DNA of 64,000 bases from Ginsengibacter hankyongi (lineage in GTDB: Bacteria; Bacteroidota; Bacteroidia; Chitinophagales; Chitinophagaceae), in contig NZ_VYQF01000002.1 in NCBI RefSeq assembly GCF_008710285.1, positions 186,001 through 250,000 of the forward strand, in the 5' to 3' direction. This document shows positions 26,712-35,699 of the stretch, in pieces (position 1 is the first letter of the stretch; the number at the start of each line of letters is the position of its first letter). Made by a program: the position numbers and the translations under genes. The notes beneath the pieces were generated by a model. The model did not search any database. It worked only from the letters and a program-made list of their open reading frames with translations, and was not told the origin of the DNA.

Positions 26712-27200
26712 ATGCGAATCTTTGTTATTATAACATTATTGCTAAGCTTAGGCATTTTTAATTCGTGCCAAAAAAAATTTGAAGAGCCAAATGATTCCTC
26801 GCCAGCCAGCCCGACAGAATTTAAAGCAAAGATTAACGGTGTTCCATTTATAGCAGTGATAACCGGTGCTGCGATAAGAGAGGATAGTGTAATTTCTATC
26901 GCGGCAGAATCGAATGACAGGCAAATGATTGTACTAGCAGTTAAAGATTCCGGAGTTCATGTATATACTCTGGCGATGAAAAGCGTCTTTAATTTTGGAG
27001 GATACACAGATGCTACCAGCATAGCCTTTTATTCAAATGAAGGAATTAATCCCGGTGATTCGGGAGGAACTCTGGCAATTACTTCACTAGATCGCGTAAA
27101 AAAATTAATTAGCGGAACCTTTTATTTTAAAGCATTCCACCAGGATAACAGAACCCAAAGAACTATAACCGAAGGAGTTTTTCATAACATAAGCTATTAG
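26712..27200 (+). CDS. Small lipoprotein, DUF6252-like
   Basis: Predicted lipoprotein of 162 residues: a lipobox-type signal sequence (LLLSLGIFNSC, Cys at about 19) is followed by the flexible acidic KKFEEPNDSSP. The mature part begins FKAKINGVPFIAV, the opening of small Bacteroidota lipoproteins grouped as DUF6252, and continues as beta-strand-rich sequence to GTFYFKAFHQDN. Function is unknown. It is probably anchored in the outer or inner membrane facing the periplasm. It is transcribed in the same direction as the upstream DPP IV gene but from its own box. Confidence 0.72.
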   Translation: MRIFVIITLLLSLGIFNSCQKKFEEPNDSSPASPTEFKAKINGVPFIAVITGAAIREDSVISIAAESNDRQMIVLAVKDSGVHVYTLAMKSVFNFGGYTDATSIAFYSNEGINPGDSGGTLAITSLDRVKKLISGTFYFKAFHQDNRTQRTITEGVFHNISY

Positions 27201-27217
27201 ACTTATCCTCGCTTTTA

Positions 27218-28402
27218 TTATGAATTATATTGAAGTAGAGCTTTTGTATTTGAGCTTTTTATTGTGGTGAATTTTGCCTTCATTTTTAAAAATTTCTTTT
27301 CGTAAAATTCGTAAGAAATATATGCAACTATTATAGCTGTAGAAATAATAAGAAAGTAAATTATTAAATAATTAAATACAGAATCGGAATTAAATCTACC
27401 TAATAGTTTTAGGTAAAAAAAGATGAGCAATGGATGAATAACATAAATGCCGTATGAAATCTTTCCAATAAAATCACAGGGTTTATTTTCAAGATTGATA
27501 ATATGATTTCTTTTTGTAATCTGCCCAACTATAAGAAAGACAGAAATCATTGCAATTAAGTCCTGATCAATAACAGAAGCAATGTGAAATTTATTGATAG
27601 CAATTAAAAAAATACAAAGCCATGAAAAAAATTGTGTGATTTTATGCGTCGCCAGCTTGATAAAAATATCGGTTTTATTATAATACAAAATTGCTCCTAT
27701 AACTCCAGTTAGCATTATATTGAAACGAGTAACACTTATTGCTAAAAAAGGAAGTTCAATTGCAAATTTTCTTGCTAATATCCAAAAGAGGAATTTTAAA
27801 GAGAGTAATATGAACATTAATATAATCGCAATTTTTAATAATCTTTTATTGGGCTGTTTTGCTAACTGTGGGAAAAATAAATAAAATTGTTCTTCCACGC
27901 CCAACGACCAATAGTGCGCAAGAAAAGGAAGCGCTTTTCCCAAAATGAAAGGAACATTTGCAGCAAGAAAAATGTAAAATGGAACCGAAAATTTATTAAA
28001 AGCAATTCCGAAAATTATAGCAGTTACTATCGAAGCAAAAAGATATAGATAATACAACGGCCATATTCTTAACAATCTCCTGATATAAAAATCTTTAATT
28101 TTCAAGTGCCCTAATTCTTTTTCTTTTAAAAGTAAAAAAGTAATCAGGAATCCGCTCAGTGTAAAAAAAATGCTAACCCCATCTCCCGCAAGGTCCAAGC
28201 CTTTGGGATTTCCATCCATATCGGTTCCAAATATTTTGCTATTGAGCCCAAATTGACTTAAAGCTAGTGTTGTATGAGATATAACCACTGCTATTGATGC
28301 AATAGCCCGTAATCCATTTAAGCCGGGCAAATAAATGGGCTTTGAAGTGCCTTTGAATATATTATTCTTCGGGGCCGCGAATAAGGTATTGCTTGTGTGC
28401 AA
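27218..28402 (-). CDS. Acyltransferase 3 (OafA/YrhL) family membrane protein
   Basis: Polytopic membrane O-acyltransferase of about 394 residues, which typically acetylates surface sugars such as O-antigen or other polysaccharides. Signatures are LPGLNGLRAIASIAVVISH (catalytic-site His), the DIRRLLRIWPLYYLYL segment, SLGVEEQFYLFFP and ISYGIYVIHPLL. Around ten membrane helices are predicted. No ATG is available: the frame opens after a TAA stop, and the TTG at 28402 is the only plausible start before the first conserved motif. It may modify the polysaccharide built from the sugar nucleotides of the 5.6-13 kb operon, but that is inference. A second family member is at 44514. Confidence 0.88.
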   Translation of the reverse strand: MHTSNTLFAAPKNNIFKGTSKPIYLPGLNGLRAIASIAVVISHTTLALSQFGLNSKIFGTDMDGNPKGLDLAGDGVSIFFTLSGFLITFLLLKEKELGHLKIKDFYIRRLLRIWPLYYLYLFASIVTAIIFGIAFNKFSVPFYIFLAANVPFILGKALPFLAHYWSLGVEEQFYLFFPQLAKQPNKRLLKIAIILMFILLSLKFLFWILARKFAIELPFLAISVTRFNIMLTGVIGAILYYNKTDIFIKLATHKITQFFSWLCIFLIAINKFHIASVIDQDLIAMISVFLIVGQITKRNHIINLENKPCDFIGKISYGIYVIHPLLIFFYLKLLGRFNSDSVFNYLIIYFLIISTAIIVAYISYEFYEKKFLKMKAKFTTIKSSNTKALLQYNS

Positions 28403-28598
28403 ATAGTATTGTTATAAGAGATCAGGGGTTATAATAATTATTTTATAACGCCTGCTGTTCTCTTTTATTTCATACTAAATTGGAATACGATACAAACCAG
28501 ATACGACTGGTAAAAAAATAATTAAAACACGTTTCATTTTTCGTCACAAAAGAGCTGCAACATTTTGCGCCTCTTTGGAAAACAATAATCTGAAATTT

Positions 28599-29282
28599 TT
28601 ATTTGTATAAACTATTAAGTTCGTTTTTCATACCTGTTACAGATGCGGATGTATTTTCGGTGGCATTTGAAAATAAATCTTTCGCATCCACTGCTTTCCC
28701 ATAGAAAGCCTCATTAGCCTTACTATCAACACTTATTGCAGAACCGCTCAAGCTAATACCTGCAAACAAACCTTTGCTTCTTGAATACGAGTATACTTCT
28801 GCTTCCATTTTGTAATCTGTACTTGCCGTTGAATTGCGACCAACAGGACCTGCAGTTGCTGAGATGTCGCCACCTAAAGTAAAACTTCCTTTCCCGATTT
28901 TTTCAAGTGTTTCCTTGCTCTTAAAAATTAATACTAAATCTATAGACTGAACCCCCGCCTGCAAACCAACGCTTCCTCCTGTTATTGTTACAAACACAGG
29001 ATTGCTCCATGATCCATCAGCAAGTTTCACCATTGCGATTCCTTTGCCTCTTTTTGCTGCGAGTACAAATCCGCCATTAATCAGCCGTGGCACAATTATA
29101 ATTCCTTCTGTAACCTTCAGCAGCTCTTCCGGAATACTTTCCTTCATATTTCCGAAATCCTTTAACACCTGCGTAGAAGCAGTAATTTTATCTTCCTGCT
29201 TTTCCTGGCTCTTAGCTTGTACAAAAAACAAAGAAAAAAGAGAAGCTAGTGTAAAAAGTTTTAAAAATCTATTCGCTTTCAT
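28599..29282 (-). CDS. Exported SYLF-domain (YSC84-like) lipid-binding protein
   Basis: Predicted periplasmic protein of 227 residues with a signal peptide (FLKLFTLASLFSLFFVQAKS). The SYLF fold is indicated by PEELLKVTEGIIIVPRLINGGFVLAAKRGKGI, NPVFVTITGGSVGLQAGVQSIDLVLIF and SYSRSKGLFAGISLSGSAI. SYLF proteins bind phosphoinositides or membranes in eukaryotes; the bacterial role is unknown. The length is typical. It stands alone. Confidence 0.85.
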   Translation of the reverse strand: MKANRFLKLFTLASLFSLFFVQAKSQEKQEDKITASTQVLKDFGNMKESIPEELLKVTEGIIIVPRLINGGFVLAAKRGKGIAMVKLADGSWSNPVFVTITGGSVGLQAGVQSIDLVLIFKSKETLEKIGKGSFTLGGDISATAGPVGRNSTASTDYKMEAEVYSYSRSKGLFAGISLSGSAISVDSKANEAFYGKAVDAKDLFSNATENTSASVTGMKNELNSLYK

Positions 29283-29450
29283 GATAAGAATTTTAATAAA
29301 TTAATAATATGCCTGACAATACAACATTAATGCCACTAACATTTCTTGTTTATCAATTAATATATAAAATGATTTTTAGACTTTATTTGTTGGTATTATT
29401 CATCTGGTATTTTTTGCTCGGCTCTGTAAGCAGTCGCCAATTTTTTGCAT

Positions 29451-29483
29451 AAAAAAAGCTGTATCAATGTTTTTGATACAGCT
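29451..29483 (-). terminator. Intrinsic terminator after rpsP
   Basis: Minus strand: 11-bp perfect stem AGCTGTATCAA/TTGATACAGCT with a 5-nt loop, followed by seven T residues, 25 nt after the rpsP stop codon. Confidence 0.85.
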
Positions 29484-29507
29484 AAAATTTATAAATAGCT
29501 TAAATTA

Positions 29508-29981
29508 TTATTCTGCCTTTCCCGAAGATTCCTTTGTAGAAGATTCAGTTTTAACTGCCGCAGAAGGTCTTTCAGCCCTTTTTACATAAGGTTGACGACT
29601 GGTTGTTTTACTTTTTTTATGAGATTCCTGGCGTTTAGCAAACTCTGAATCATGTTCGGTGCTCCACTTGGTGAACTTTTCCATTGCGGTTGCTTCATCA
29701 AATAAACCGAGAGTAACTCCGCGAAGCAAATGCTTTAGGTATAACACACCTTTAAAGCTTAAAATACGACGAACAGTATCAGTAGGTTGCGCACCCTTGT
29801 GCAGCCATTCCAATGCTTTCTGACGATCGATTTGAATACTGGCCGGAACAGTAAGCGGATTGTAAGATCCTAATTTTTGGATGAATTTTCCATCACGCGG
29901 GCTACGGGCATCTGCAACTACTATAAAGTAAAATGGTCTTTTCTTAGATCCATGTCGTTGCAATCTCATTTTTACAGCCAT
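29508..29981 (-). CDS. rpsP: 30S ribosomal protein S16
   Basis: Ribosomal protein S16, needed for assembly of the 5' domain of 16S rRNA. The first 80 residues carry the family core: [42 protein letters not shown], then the [15 protein letters not shown] helix. The protein is 157 residues, about twice the E. coli length, because of a Lys/Ser/Thr/Ala-rich C-terminal tail ([24 protein letters not shown]...) of the kind seen in Bacteroidota. It lies 164 nt downstream of ffh on the same strand and has its own promoter and terminator. Confidence 0.97.
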   Translation of the reverse strand: MAVKMRLQRHGSKKRPFYFIVVADARSPRDGKFIQKLGSYNPLTVPASIQIDRQKALEWLHKGAQPTDTVRRILSFKGVLYLKHLLRGVTLGLFDEATAMEKFTKWSTEHDSEFAKRQESHKKSKTTSRQPYVKRAERPSAAVKTESSTKESSGKAE

Positions 29982-30034
29982 AAAAAATAGAAATTTTTTT
30001 TGGGTTGTTAATAAATTTAGTTTCTAAAGGATTG

Positions 30035-30066
30035 CGAAGATAAGAGTCGCAATTGAAAATTACAAA
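30035..30066 (-). promoter_or_regulatory. Promoter for rpsP (TTTG-N20-TATCTTCG)
   Basis: Minus strand: -33 element TTTG at 30066-30063 and a -7 box TATCTTCG (one mismatch) at 30042-30035, spacing 20. The implied leader is about 45 nt. Confidence 0.45.
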
Positions 30067-30145
30067 TCAATATTCAAAATTTAATATAATTGATGTGTAT
30101 TTTATAATTAAACGCACGATGAGTATGATTTAATATACTCTTCAT

Positions 30146-31468
30146 TTATTTCTTTCCCATGCCTGCAAGTTTACCCATGGGCATTTTATTCATCATCTTC
30201 ATCATATTCTTCATCTGGTCGAATTGCTTTATAAACTGGTTAAGCTCCGCAAGATCTTTTCCGCTACCTGCTGCGATGCGTTGTTTACGGCTTGGATTTA
30301 TAATATCAGGATTACGACGTTCTTCTACCGTCATTGAGTTAATCATTGCTTCAATGCCTTTAAAAGAATCGTCATTTATATCAATATCCTTTATCTGCTT
30401 GCCAACGCCGGGTATCATTCCCATAAGATCTTTTAAATTTCCCATTTTTTTTATTTGTTGTAGCTGGGTTTTAAAATCCTCAAAATCAAACTGGTTCTTT
30501 CTTATCCTTTTCTCAAGCTTTGCCGCCTGAACTTCGTCAAACTGTTCCTGCGCTTTTTCAACAAGGCTTACAATATCGCCCATTCCTAAAATTCTCTGTG
30601 CCATACGTTCGGGATAGAATACATCAAGCGTATCCATCTTCTCTCCGCTGCTCACAAATTTTATAGGTTTATTTACCGTCGATTTAATTGAGATTGCCGC
30701 ACCTCCTCTTGTATCACCATCTAATTTAGTTAGAACAACTCCGCTATAATCAAGTCTCTGATTAAATGCCGCAGCGGTATTAACTGCATCCTGGCCCGTC
30801 ATACTATCAACCACAAAAAGGATTTCTTTGGGTGAAACCGCATTTTTAATGTTCGCTACTTCGGTCATCATAACTTCGTCTATAGCTAATCGACCGGCGG
30901 TATCAATTATTACTACATTTTTATTTTTCGATTTTGCCTCTTTTATTGCATTTTGTACAATGGCAACCGCATCTTTATTTTCAGGTTCGCTATAGACTTC
31001 CACATTTATTTGCTCGCCCAATATTTTCAATTGTTCAATTGCAGCGGGCCTGTAAATATCTGCCGCAACCAGCAATGGCGATTTACCTTTTTTAGTTTTA
31101 ATATAATTAGCCAGCTTCCCGCTGAAAGTGGTTTTACCACTACCTTGCAGGCCAGCAATTAATATTATGGCCGGGTTGCCACTTAAGTCAAGTTCGGCTT
31201 CACTTCCACCCATTAATTCCGTGAGCTCATCCTTAACAATTTTTACCATTAATTGCCCGGGGCTAATCGAATTAATTACTTTTTCACCCGTAGCTTTTTC
31301 CTTGATGCTGTCTGTAAAATCTTTTGCAATTTTGTAGTTCACATCAGCATCTACCAGTGCCCGGCGAATTTCTTTAACGGTTGAGGCAACATTGAGTTCA
31401 GTAATTCTTCCTTGTCCTTTAAGATTTTTGAATGCACTGTCCAGCTTATCACTTAACGACTCAAACAT
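30146..31468 (-). CDS. ffh: Signal recognition particle protein Ffh
   Basis: GTPase that binds signal sequences of nascent inner-membrane proteins and delivers ribosomes to FtsY. The 440-residue protein has the N domain (1-90), the P-loop GLQGSGKT (106-113), DTAGRLAIDE, TKLDGDTRGGAA and the C-terminal Met-rich M domain (from about 300, for example KKMGNLKDLMGMIPG and KNMMKMMNKMPMGKLAGMGKK). All GTPase motifs are intact. Start is ATG with a TAAATTTG box about 60 nt upstream. Confidence 0.98.
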   Translation of the reverse strand: MFESLSDKLDSAFKNLKGQGRITELNVASTVKEIRRALVDADVNYKIAKDFTDSIKEKATGEKVINSISPGQLMVKIVKDELTELMGGSEAELDLSGNPAIILIAGLQGSGKTTFSGKLANYIKTKKGKSPLLVAADIYRPAAIEQLKILGEQINVEVYSEPENKDAVAIVQNAIKEAKSKNKNVVIIDTAGRLAIDEVMMTEVANIKNAVSPKEILFVVDSMTGQDAVNTAAAFNQRLDYSGVVLTKLDGDTRGGAAISIKSTVNKPIKFVSSGEKMDTLDVFYPERMAQRILGMGDIVSLVEKAQEQFDEVQAAKLEKRIRKNQFDFEDFKTQLQQIKKMGNLKDLMGMIPGVGKQIKDIDINDDSFKGIEAMINSMTVEERRNPDIINPSRKQRIAAGSGKDLAELNQFIKQFDQMKNMMKMMNKMPMGKLAGMGKK

Positions 31469-31527
31469 ATTTATTTATTAAATTTTCTAAAGAAATGATA
31501 AATACAAACTATTGTTTATTTGAGCTG

Positions 31528-31535
31528 CAAATTTA
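31528..31535 (-). promoter_or_regulatory. -7 promoter box (TAAATTTG) for ffh
   Basis: Exact TAnnTTTG match on the minus strand, with a leader of about 50-55 nt before the ATG at 31468. Confidence 0.4.
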
Positions 31536-31600
31536 TGAAAAATGAGTGATGTAACGATTGGCAAACGCCCCGATTATAATGGTACCATTAAAGCTCAATC

Positions 31601-31864
31601 TTACTTATTAGGTGCCGGCGTTGAATTTTCTAACTGTTTTATAAGATTCTTTCCAGCTTCCGATACATATAAACATAGTTGCTTTTTATTATTTATAATT
31701 TCCATCCTTGTTTCAATTAAACCCCGCTTATATAACCCCGCGAGGGAAGACTTCATTTCATCTGGAAGACAAGGTACTTTTTCACCGCTCGCCAGTTCCT
31801 TTTCATGACATTCTCTAAGTTTTGCAATCATTCTCTTTGTTGGCTGCCTCATTGATAGTTTCAT
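31601..31864 (-). CDS. Small winged-helix-like protein of unknown function
   Basis: A protein of 87 residues with no recognised name. The pattern is a helix (MRQPTKRMIAKLRECHEKELASG), then PCLPDEMKSSLAGLYKRGLIETRMEIINNKKQLCLYVSEAGKNLIKQLEN. The second half has the helix, turn and beta-wing order of a winged helix (SSLAGLYKRGLIETRM then KQLCLYVSEAGKNLI), as in small MarR-like or PadR-like folds, which suggests DNA binding. There is no membrane segment or signal peptide. It lies between ffh and a TylF-like gene on the same strand. Codon composition is ordinary and the ATG start is clear. Confidence 0.6.
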   Translation of the reverse strand: MKLSMRQPTKRMIAKLRECHEKELASGEKVPCLPDEMKSSLAGLYKRGLIETRMEIINNKKQLCLYVSEAGKNLIKQLENSTPAPNK

Positions 31865-31933
31865 AAATAAAATTTAATTAGAAGTTTGAACAAATTATAA
31901 ATTATCCCCGCTGACAGCCCCAACCTATTGCCT

Positions 31934-32614
31934 TTATTTTGTAATAACAACGGTTCCGGCGGCATCGGGAATTGGCGTAAAGCATATATTTTCTTCCCCA
32001 CAGAACCGTTCTACTGCTTTACGGGCGCCTTTATAATGGTCATTATTAAAATCATGAACAAAAATGTAGCCACCATTTACTAAATTTTTATAGAAAAATT
32101 TAAGTCCCTCATAAACGGGTTCATATAAATCTGCATCAATGCTTATAAATACAAATCGTTCATTGATATTTTTAGCAGACTCAGGAAAAAATCCCTGAAC
32201 CGGGATACATTTTTCCGGGAAGGGCATTATTCTCAAAACCGAAGCCACAGAAGTATTAGTGAAGTCTTGTGAGCCTGATGAAAACCCCTCATTTATTTCT
32301 TTGTTAACATCTCTTTTATCAAAGCCTTCAAAGGTATCAAAAAGGTAAAGATTTCTTTCTTTAAAATATAAATTTATGTACCTGGCAAATTTCCCCTTAT
32401 ATACACCCAATTCCGCTACATTACCCCTTAAATTTTTTTTATTGATTTCGAAACTTATTAATTCTAAGGTGGCAATTCTTATGTAGTCAAAATAATTTTT
32501 ATCGATATTTCTCTTTCTTTCCAGGAATTCTAAAGAATTAGTTATAAAAATTTTTTCTCTTTGCAGTTTTTTACCAAATAAAAAATTGATCCCTTTAGAA
32601 AGACGCCTGAACAT
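31934..32614 (-). CDS. TylF/MycF-like (macrocin O-methyltransferase family) class I methyltransferase
   Basis: SAM-dependent methyltransferase fold of 226 residues. The glycine-rich SAM site is NVAELGVYKGKFARYINLYF, followed by LYLFDTFEGFD, the acidic ISIDADLYEPVYEGLKFFYKNLVNGGYIFVHDFNND (metal-binding-type DxD) and the C-terminal KAVERFCGEE. These features match the TylF family, which methylates sugar hydroxyls in antibiotics and is also found in polysaccharide loci. The acceptor is unknown. It may act on surface glycans, since several surface-sugar genes lie in the window, but it is not adjacent to them. Confidence 0.8.
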   Translation of the reverse strand: MFRRLSKGINFLFGKKLQREKIFITNSLEFLERKRNIDKNYFDYIRIATLELISFEINKKNLRGNVAELGVYKGKFARYINLYFKERNLYLFDTFEGFDKRDVNKEINEGFSSGSQDFTNTSVASVLRIMPFPEKCIPVQGFFPESAKNINERFVFISIDADLYEPVYEGLKFFYKNLVNGGYIFVHDFNNDHYKGARKAVERFCGEENICFTPIPDAAGTVVITK

Positions 32615-32652
32615 ACTTATTGCTATTTATAAATAAATATAGATTGAGATAA

Positions 32653-32680
32653 ACAAAAAAGCCAAACTCAAAAGTTTAGC
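32653..32680 (-). terminator. Intrinsic terminator after tRNA-Gln
   Basis: Minus strand: 8-bp stem GCTAAACT/AGTTTGGC (one G-U pair) with loop TTTG and six T residues, about 23 nt after the mature 3' end of the tRNA. Confidence 0.75.
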
Positions 32681-32703
32681 AGTGGAATTAAGGGGGAATT
32701 ACG

Positions 32704-32774
32704 TTGTCCCACGAGGATTCGAACCTCGACAAACAGAATCAAAATCTGTCGTACTACCTTTATACTATGGGACA
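32704..32774 (-). tRNA. tRNA-Gln (anticodon UUG)
   Basis: 71-nt cloverleaf on the minus strand. The acceptor stem is TGTCCCA/TGGGACA with discriminator A. The anticodon stem is ACAGA/TCTGT around loop TTTTGAT (anticodon TTG). The T arm is CGAGG-TTCGAAT-CCTCG. The D arm is short. CCA is not encoded: the next bases are CGT. Confidence 0.95.
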
Positions 32775-32831
32775 AAAGGATTGCAAAAGTAAGGCTATGC
32801 ATTAAAATTTCAAAACCGTAATTGAAGTTTG

Positions 32832-35465
32832 TTAATTAACCTCGTTTTCTTTGTCCTCATCCTCTTTGAGTTTCTTAATATAGTCCAAAGCATCAGGGAT
32901 TACATCGCACATGATGGTTATGATAGAGCCGGGTTTAGCATTATCATATGCATATTGAATTGCTTCACTTTCTTTTTGTAAAATTATTACAGGCAAATCA
33001 CTGCTTTTACTTTCATTTATTCCTTGCACCAAGAGACTAATTATTTCTTCCGCAGTGCGACCGCGTAAGTGTTTGTCCTGGCGAATAATTATTTCATCAA
33101 AATTTTTCGCAGAAATTCTCCCTATTTCACGAATGTCCTCGTCTCTTCTGTCTCCTGTTCCGCTAATAATTCCAACTTTATAAGTACTATCCAACCGGTT
33201 TACAAAATCGCACAATAAATTTAACCCGGCAGGATTATGGGCAAAATCTGCAAGAAATTTAAAATTTTTAAAGTCAAAAAGATTAAGTCTTCCGGGTGTT
33301 TGCGAAACGGAAGGAATAAAAGTGTGCAAGGCCTGGCGTATATCTTCTACTTTTATATTCCTAAAAAGATAGCAGGCAAGGATTGATGGTAAAGTATTCA
33401 TGATATTATGTATGGCCTTACCACCAAACGTTATTGGGATTTCATTTACTTTTTCCACTCTTATCTTCCAGTTCCCCTTTAGTATTGTCACATAACCATT
33501 TTCATAAACTGCCGCAATACCTCCTTTTTTGCAATGCCGTTTTATACGCTCATTATTTTCATCCATGCTAAATAAAGCGATCTGGCAATTAAGATCCCTT
33601 TTCATATTGTAAACAAGATCGTCATCTGCATTTAAAATTGCAAAGCCATGAGGGAAAACAGTTTCAGGTAAAACCTGTTTTACTTTAGCCATTTGTTCAA
33701 GTGTTTCAATACCTCCAAGGCCAATATGATCAGCAGTAACATTGGTTACAATCGCTATATCACAATTTGTAAAAGCCAGCCCATTTTTTAAAATTCCACC
33801 TCTTGCGCATTCTAAAACAGCAAAATCTACTGTGGGATCTTTTAATACAAATTCTGAGCTTTTAGGACCAGTACAATCCCCTTTCATCATCAATTGATTT
33901 TGTATATAAACGCCATCTGAAGTGGTGAAGCCCACTTTATAACCTGCCGCTTTACAAATATGCGCTGTCAGCCTGCTGGTAGTAGTTTTGCCGTTTGTCC
34001 CAGTAATTGCAATAATAGGGATTCTTCCATTGACCCCCTTCGGATAAAGCATTTCAACAACGGGCTCTGCTGCATTTCTGGCTATACCTTCAGAGGGCTC
34101 AACATGCATACGAAAGCCCGGTGCTGCATTTACTTCAAGTACAGCACCGCCGGTTTCTGATAAAGGCCTCTTTAAATCTGCTGCCATAATATCGATACCA
34201 CAAATATCAAGTCCGATTATTTTTGCAATACGCTCGGCTAAAAAAATATTTACAGGGTGCACTTCATCGGTTACATCCGTTGAGGTTCCCCCGGTAGAAA
34301 GATTGGCCGTTGGCTTTACCAAAACCAATTCATCTTTTGCAGGAATTGTATTTAAAGTGTATCCTTTTTCATCCAATATTTTTTGCGTAAAGTCATCAAT
34401 TTTAATTTGCGTCAATACTTTTTCATGGCCATATCCGCGTCTTGGATCTTTATTGGTTTCGTTTATGAGCCATTCAATTGTGTGTTCACCATCCCCTGTA
34501 ACGGAGGCGGGTGTACGAAGTGCCGCACAAACAAATTTAAAATTGACCACTAAAACCCTGAAGTCAAATCCTGTAATATATTTTTCACAAATAACATGTC
34601 GTCCATATTTCCTGGCCGCTTCCAAAGCTTTTTCTGCCTGTTCATAAGTCGTAATATTTGTAGTAGCGCCTTTTCCATGATTTCCATTTACCGGCTTAAT
34701 TACAAATGGATATCCTACTTCCTCAATGGCACGCTGTACATTTTCATCACCGTAAAGAATTATTCCCTTGGGTACAGGAACTTCAGCGGCTCCCAATAAA
34801 TTTTTTGTTTCTTCCTTATCGCCGGCAATGTCTACTGCGATGCAGGATGTTGTGCTTGCTATAGTTGCACGTATTCTTTTTTGATGAATTCCGTAACCAA
34901 GCTGTACCAGGCTTTGTTGATTTAAACGAATGTAAGGTATGCCACGTTTTACGGCTTCATCAACAATGCTTTTTGTGGAAGGGCCAAGCCTTGTATCTTC
35001 TCTTATAACCCTCATTTGCTGTACTTCCTCTTCGAGATTATACGGAGAATTGTCAATCAAAGATTGTACTAATCTATAGGCTGATTTTGCGGCAAACACG
35101 CCAGCTTCTTCTTCCATATAATCAAACACCACAAAATATTCTCCAGGCTTTCCCGTAGTTCGTGTTCTGCCAAAACCCATGTCCATACCAGCGAGAGTTT
35201 GAAGTTCAAGAGCAACATGTTCAATAACATGGCCGAGCCAGGTTCCTTCTTCTACGCGGGATAGAAAGCCTCCCGGAACGCCTTCGCTGCAGCGATGCTC
35301 ATAAAGCGTAGGTAATAATCCTACGAGTTTTTCTTTAAATCCTTTTAATTTATTTGTGGGAAAATTTTCCATTTCTTCAAGGTCTATTTTCATTTGTATA
35401 AGCTTAGGCCGTCTTATACTCCAGTAATTCGGACCCCGCAAAATTTTTATTTCTATAATCTTCAT
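32832..35465 (-). CDS. cphA: Cyanophycin synthetase
   Basis: ATP-dependent synthesis of cyanophycin (multi-L-arginyl-poly-L-aspartate), an intracellular nitrogen store. The 877-residue protein has the CphA layout: an N-terminal domain (1-160), an ATP-grasp domain (about 160-470; PFVIKPVNGNHGKGATT, ICEKYITGFDFRVLVVN, LEVNAAPGFRMH) and a C-terminal Mur-ligase domain starting with the P-loop TGTNGKTTTSR near residue 490, then DFAHNPAGL. Length and motifs fit type I CphA, so both Asp and Arg additions are expected. It is divergent from cphB across a 234-nt intergenic region. Nitrogen-fixing genes are not visible. Confidence 0.95.
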   Translation of the reverse strand: MKIIEIKILRGPNYWSIRRPKLIQMKIDLEEMENFPTNKLKGFKEKLVGLLPTLYEHRCSEGVPGGFLSRVEEGTWLGHVIEHVALELQTLAGMDMGFGRTRTTGKPGEYFVVFDYMEEEAGVFAAKSAYRLVQSLIDNSPYNLEEEVQQMRVIREDTRLGPSTKSIVDEAVKRGIPYIRLNQQSLVQLGYGIHQKRIRATIASTTSCIAVDIAGDKEETKNLLGAAEVPVPKGIILYGDENVQRAIEEVGYPFVIKPVNGNHGKGATTNITTYEQAEKALEAARKYGRHVICEKYITGFDFRVLVVNFKFVCAALRTPASVTGDGEHTIEWLINETNKDPRRGYGHEKVLTQIKIDDFTQKILDEKGYTLNTIPAKDELVLVKPTANLSTGGTSTDVTDEVHPVNIFLAERIAKIIGLDICGIDIMAADLKRPLSETGGAVLEVNAAPGFRMHVEPSEGIARNAAEPVVEMLYPKGVNGRIPIIAITGTNGKTTTSRLTAHICKAAGYKVGFTTSDGVYIQNQLMMKGDCTGPKSSEFVLKDPTVDFAVLECARGGILKNGLAFTNCDIAIVTNVTADHIGLGGIETLEQMAKVKQVLPETVFPHGFAILNADDDLVYNMKRDLNCQIALFSMDENNERIKRHCKKGGIAAVYENGYVTILKGNWKIRVEKVNEIPITFGGKAIHNIMNTLPSILACYLFRNIKVEDIRQALHTFIPSVSQTPGRLNLFDFKNFKFLADFAHNPAGLNLLCDFVNRLDSTYKVGIISGTGDRRDEDIREIGRISAKNFDEIIIRQDKHLRGRTAEEIISLLVQGINESKSSDLPVIILQKESEAIQYAYDNAKPGSIITIMCDVIPDALDYIKKLKEDEDKENEVN

Positions 35466-35565
35466 AAAGTGACTAATAAATTTTGAGATAAATGTTTAAG
35501 TTCTCTCCTAAAAAGAGATAAGTGATTTGTAAGTTAGCAATTATTCATTATCAAAAAATACAATG

Positions 35566-35577
35566 GATTGTACAATC
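35566..35577. promoter_or_regulatory. 12-bp palindrome GATTGTACAATC, possible operator between cphA and cphB
   Basis: Perfect dyad in the cphA-cphB intergenic region, 19 nt upstream of the -7 box of cphB, where a -33 element would be. It could be a regulator binding site for one or both genes. Chance occurrence is possible. Confidence 0.35.
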
Positions 35578-35595
35578 TCTTCATTTCAATTCCGT

Positions 35596-35603
35596 TACTT
35601 TTG
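35596..35603 (+). promoter_or_regulatory. -7 promoter box (TACTTTTG) for cphB
   Basis: Exact TAnnTTTG match about 95 nt upstream of the cphB ATG, implying a long leader. The nearest TTG (35568-35570) is 25 nt upstream, longer than usual, and falls in the palindrome. Confidence 0.45.
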
Positions 35604-35657
35604 TAATTAGTATTTATTTTGACAGTAAAGGCGCATTGAATACTAACCAATAATTGT

Positions 35658-35667
35658 ATTGATCAAT
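35658..35667. promoter_or_regulatory. 10-bp palindrome ATTGATCAAT in the cphB leader
   Basis: Second perfect dyad, 33 nt upstream of the cphB start codon and downstream of its -7 box. It could bind a repressor. Weak evidence on its own. Confidence 0.25.
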
Positions 35668-35699
35668 GAGGCGCCGCTGTTTATATCAAAATTGAATGC

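Noticed and set aside
27218-28402. Idea that the acyltransferase, TylF-like methyltransferase and sugar operon form one polysaccharide locus
   Set aside because: They are many kilobases apart with housekeeping genes between them. No shared operon or promoter is visible, so only a functional guess remains.
28428-28449. AT-only inverted repeat GTTATAA/TTATAAC upstream of the acyltransferase
   Set aside because: Composition is almost all A and T. Such repeats are common in this window, and no T-run or neighbour supports a terminator.
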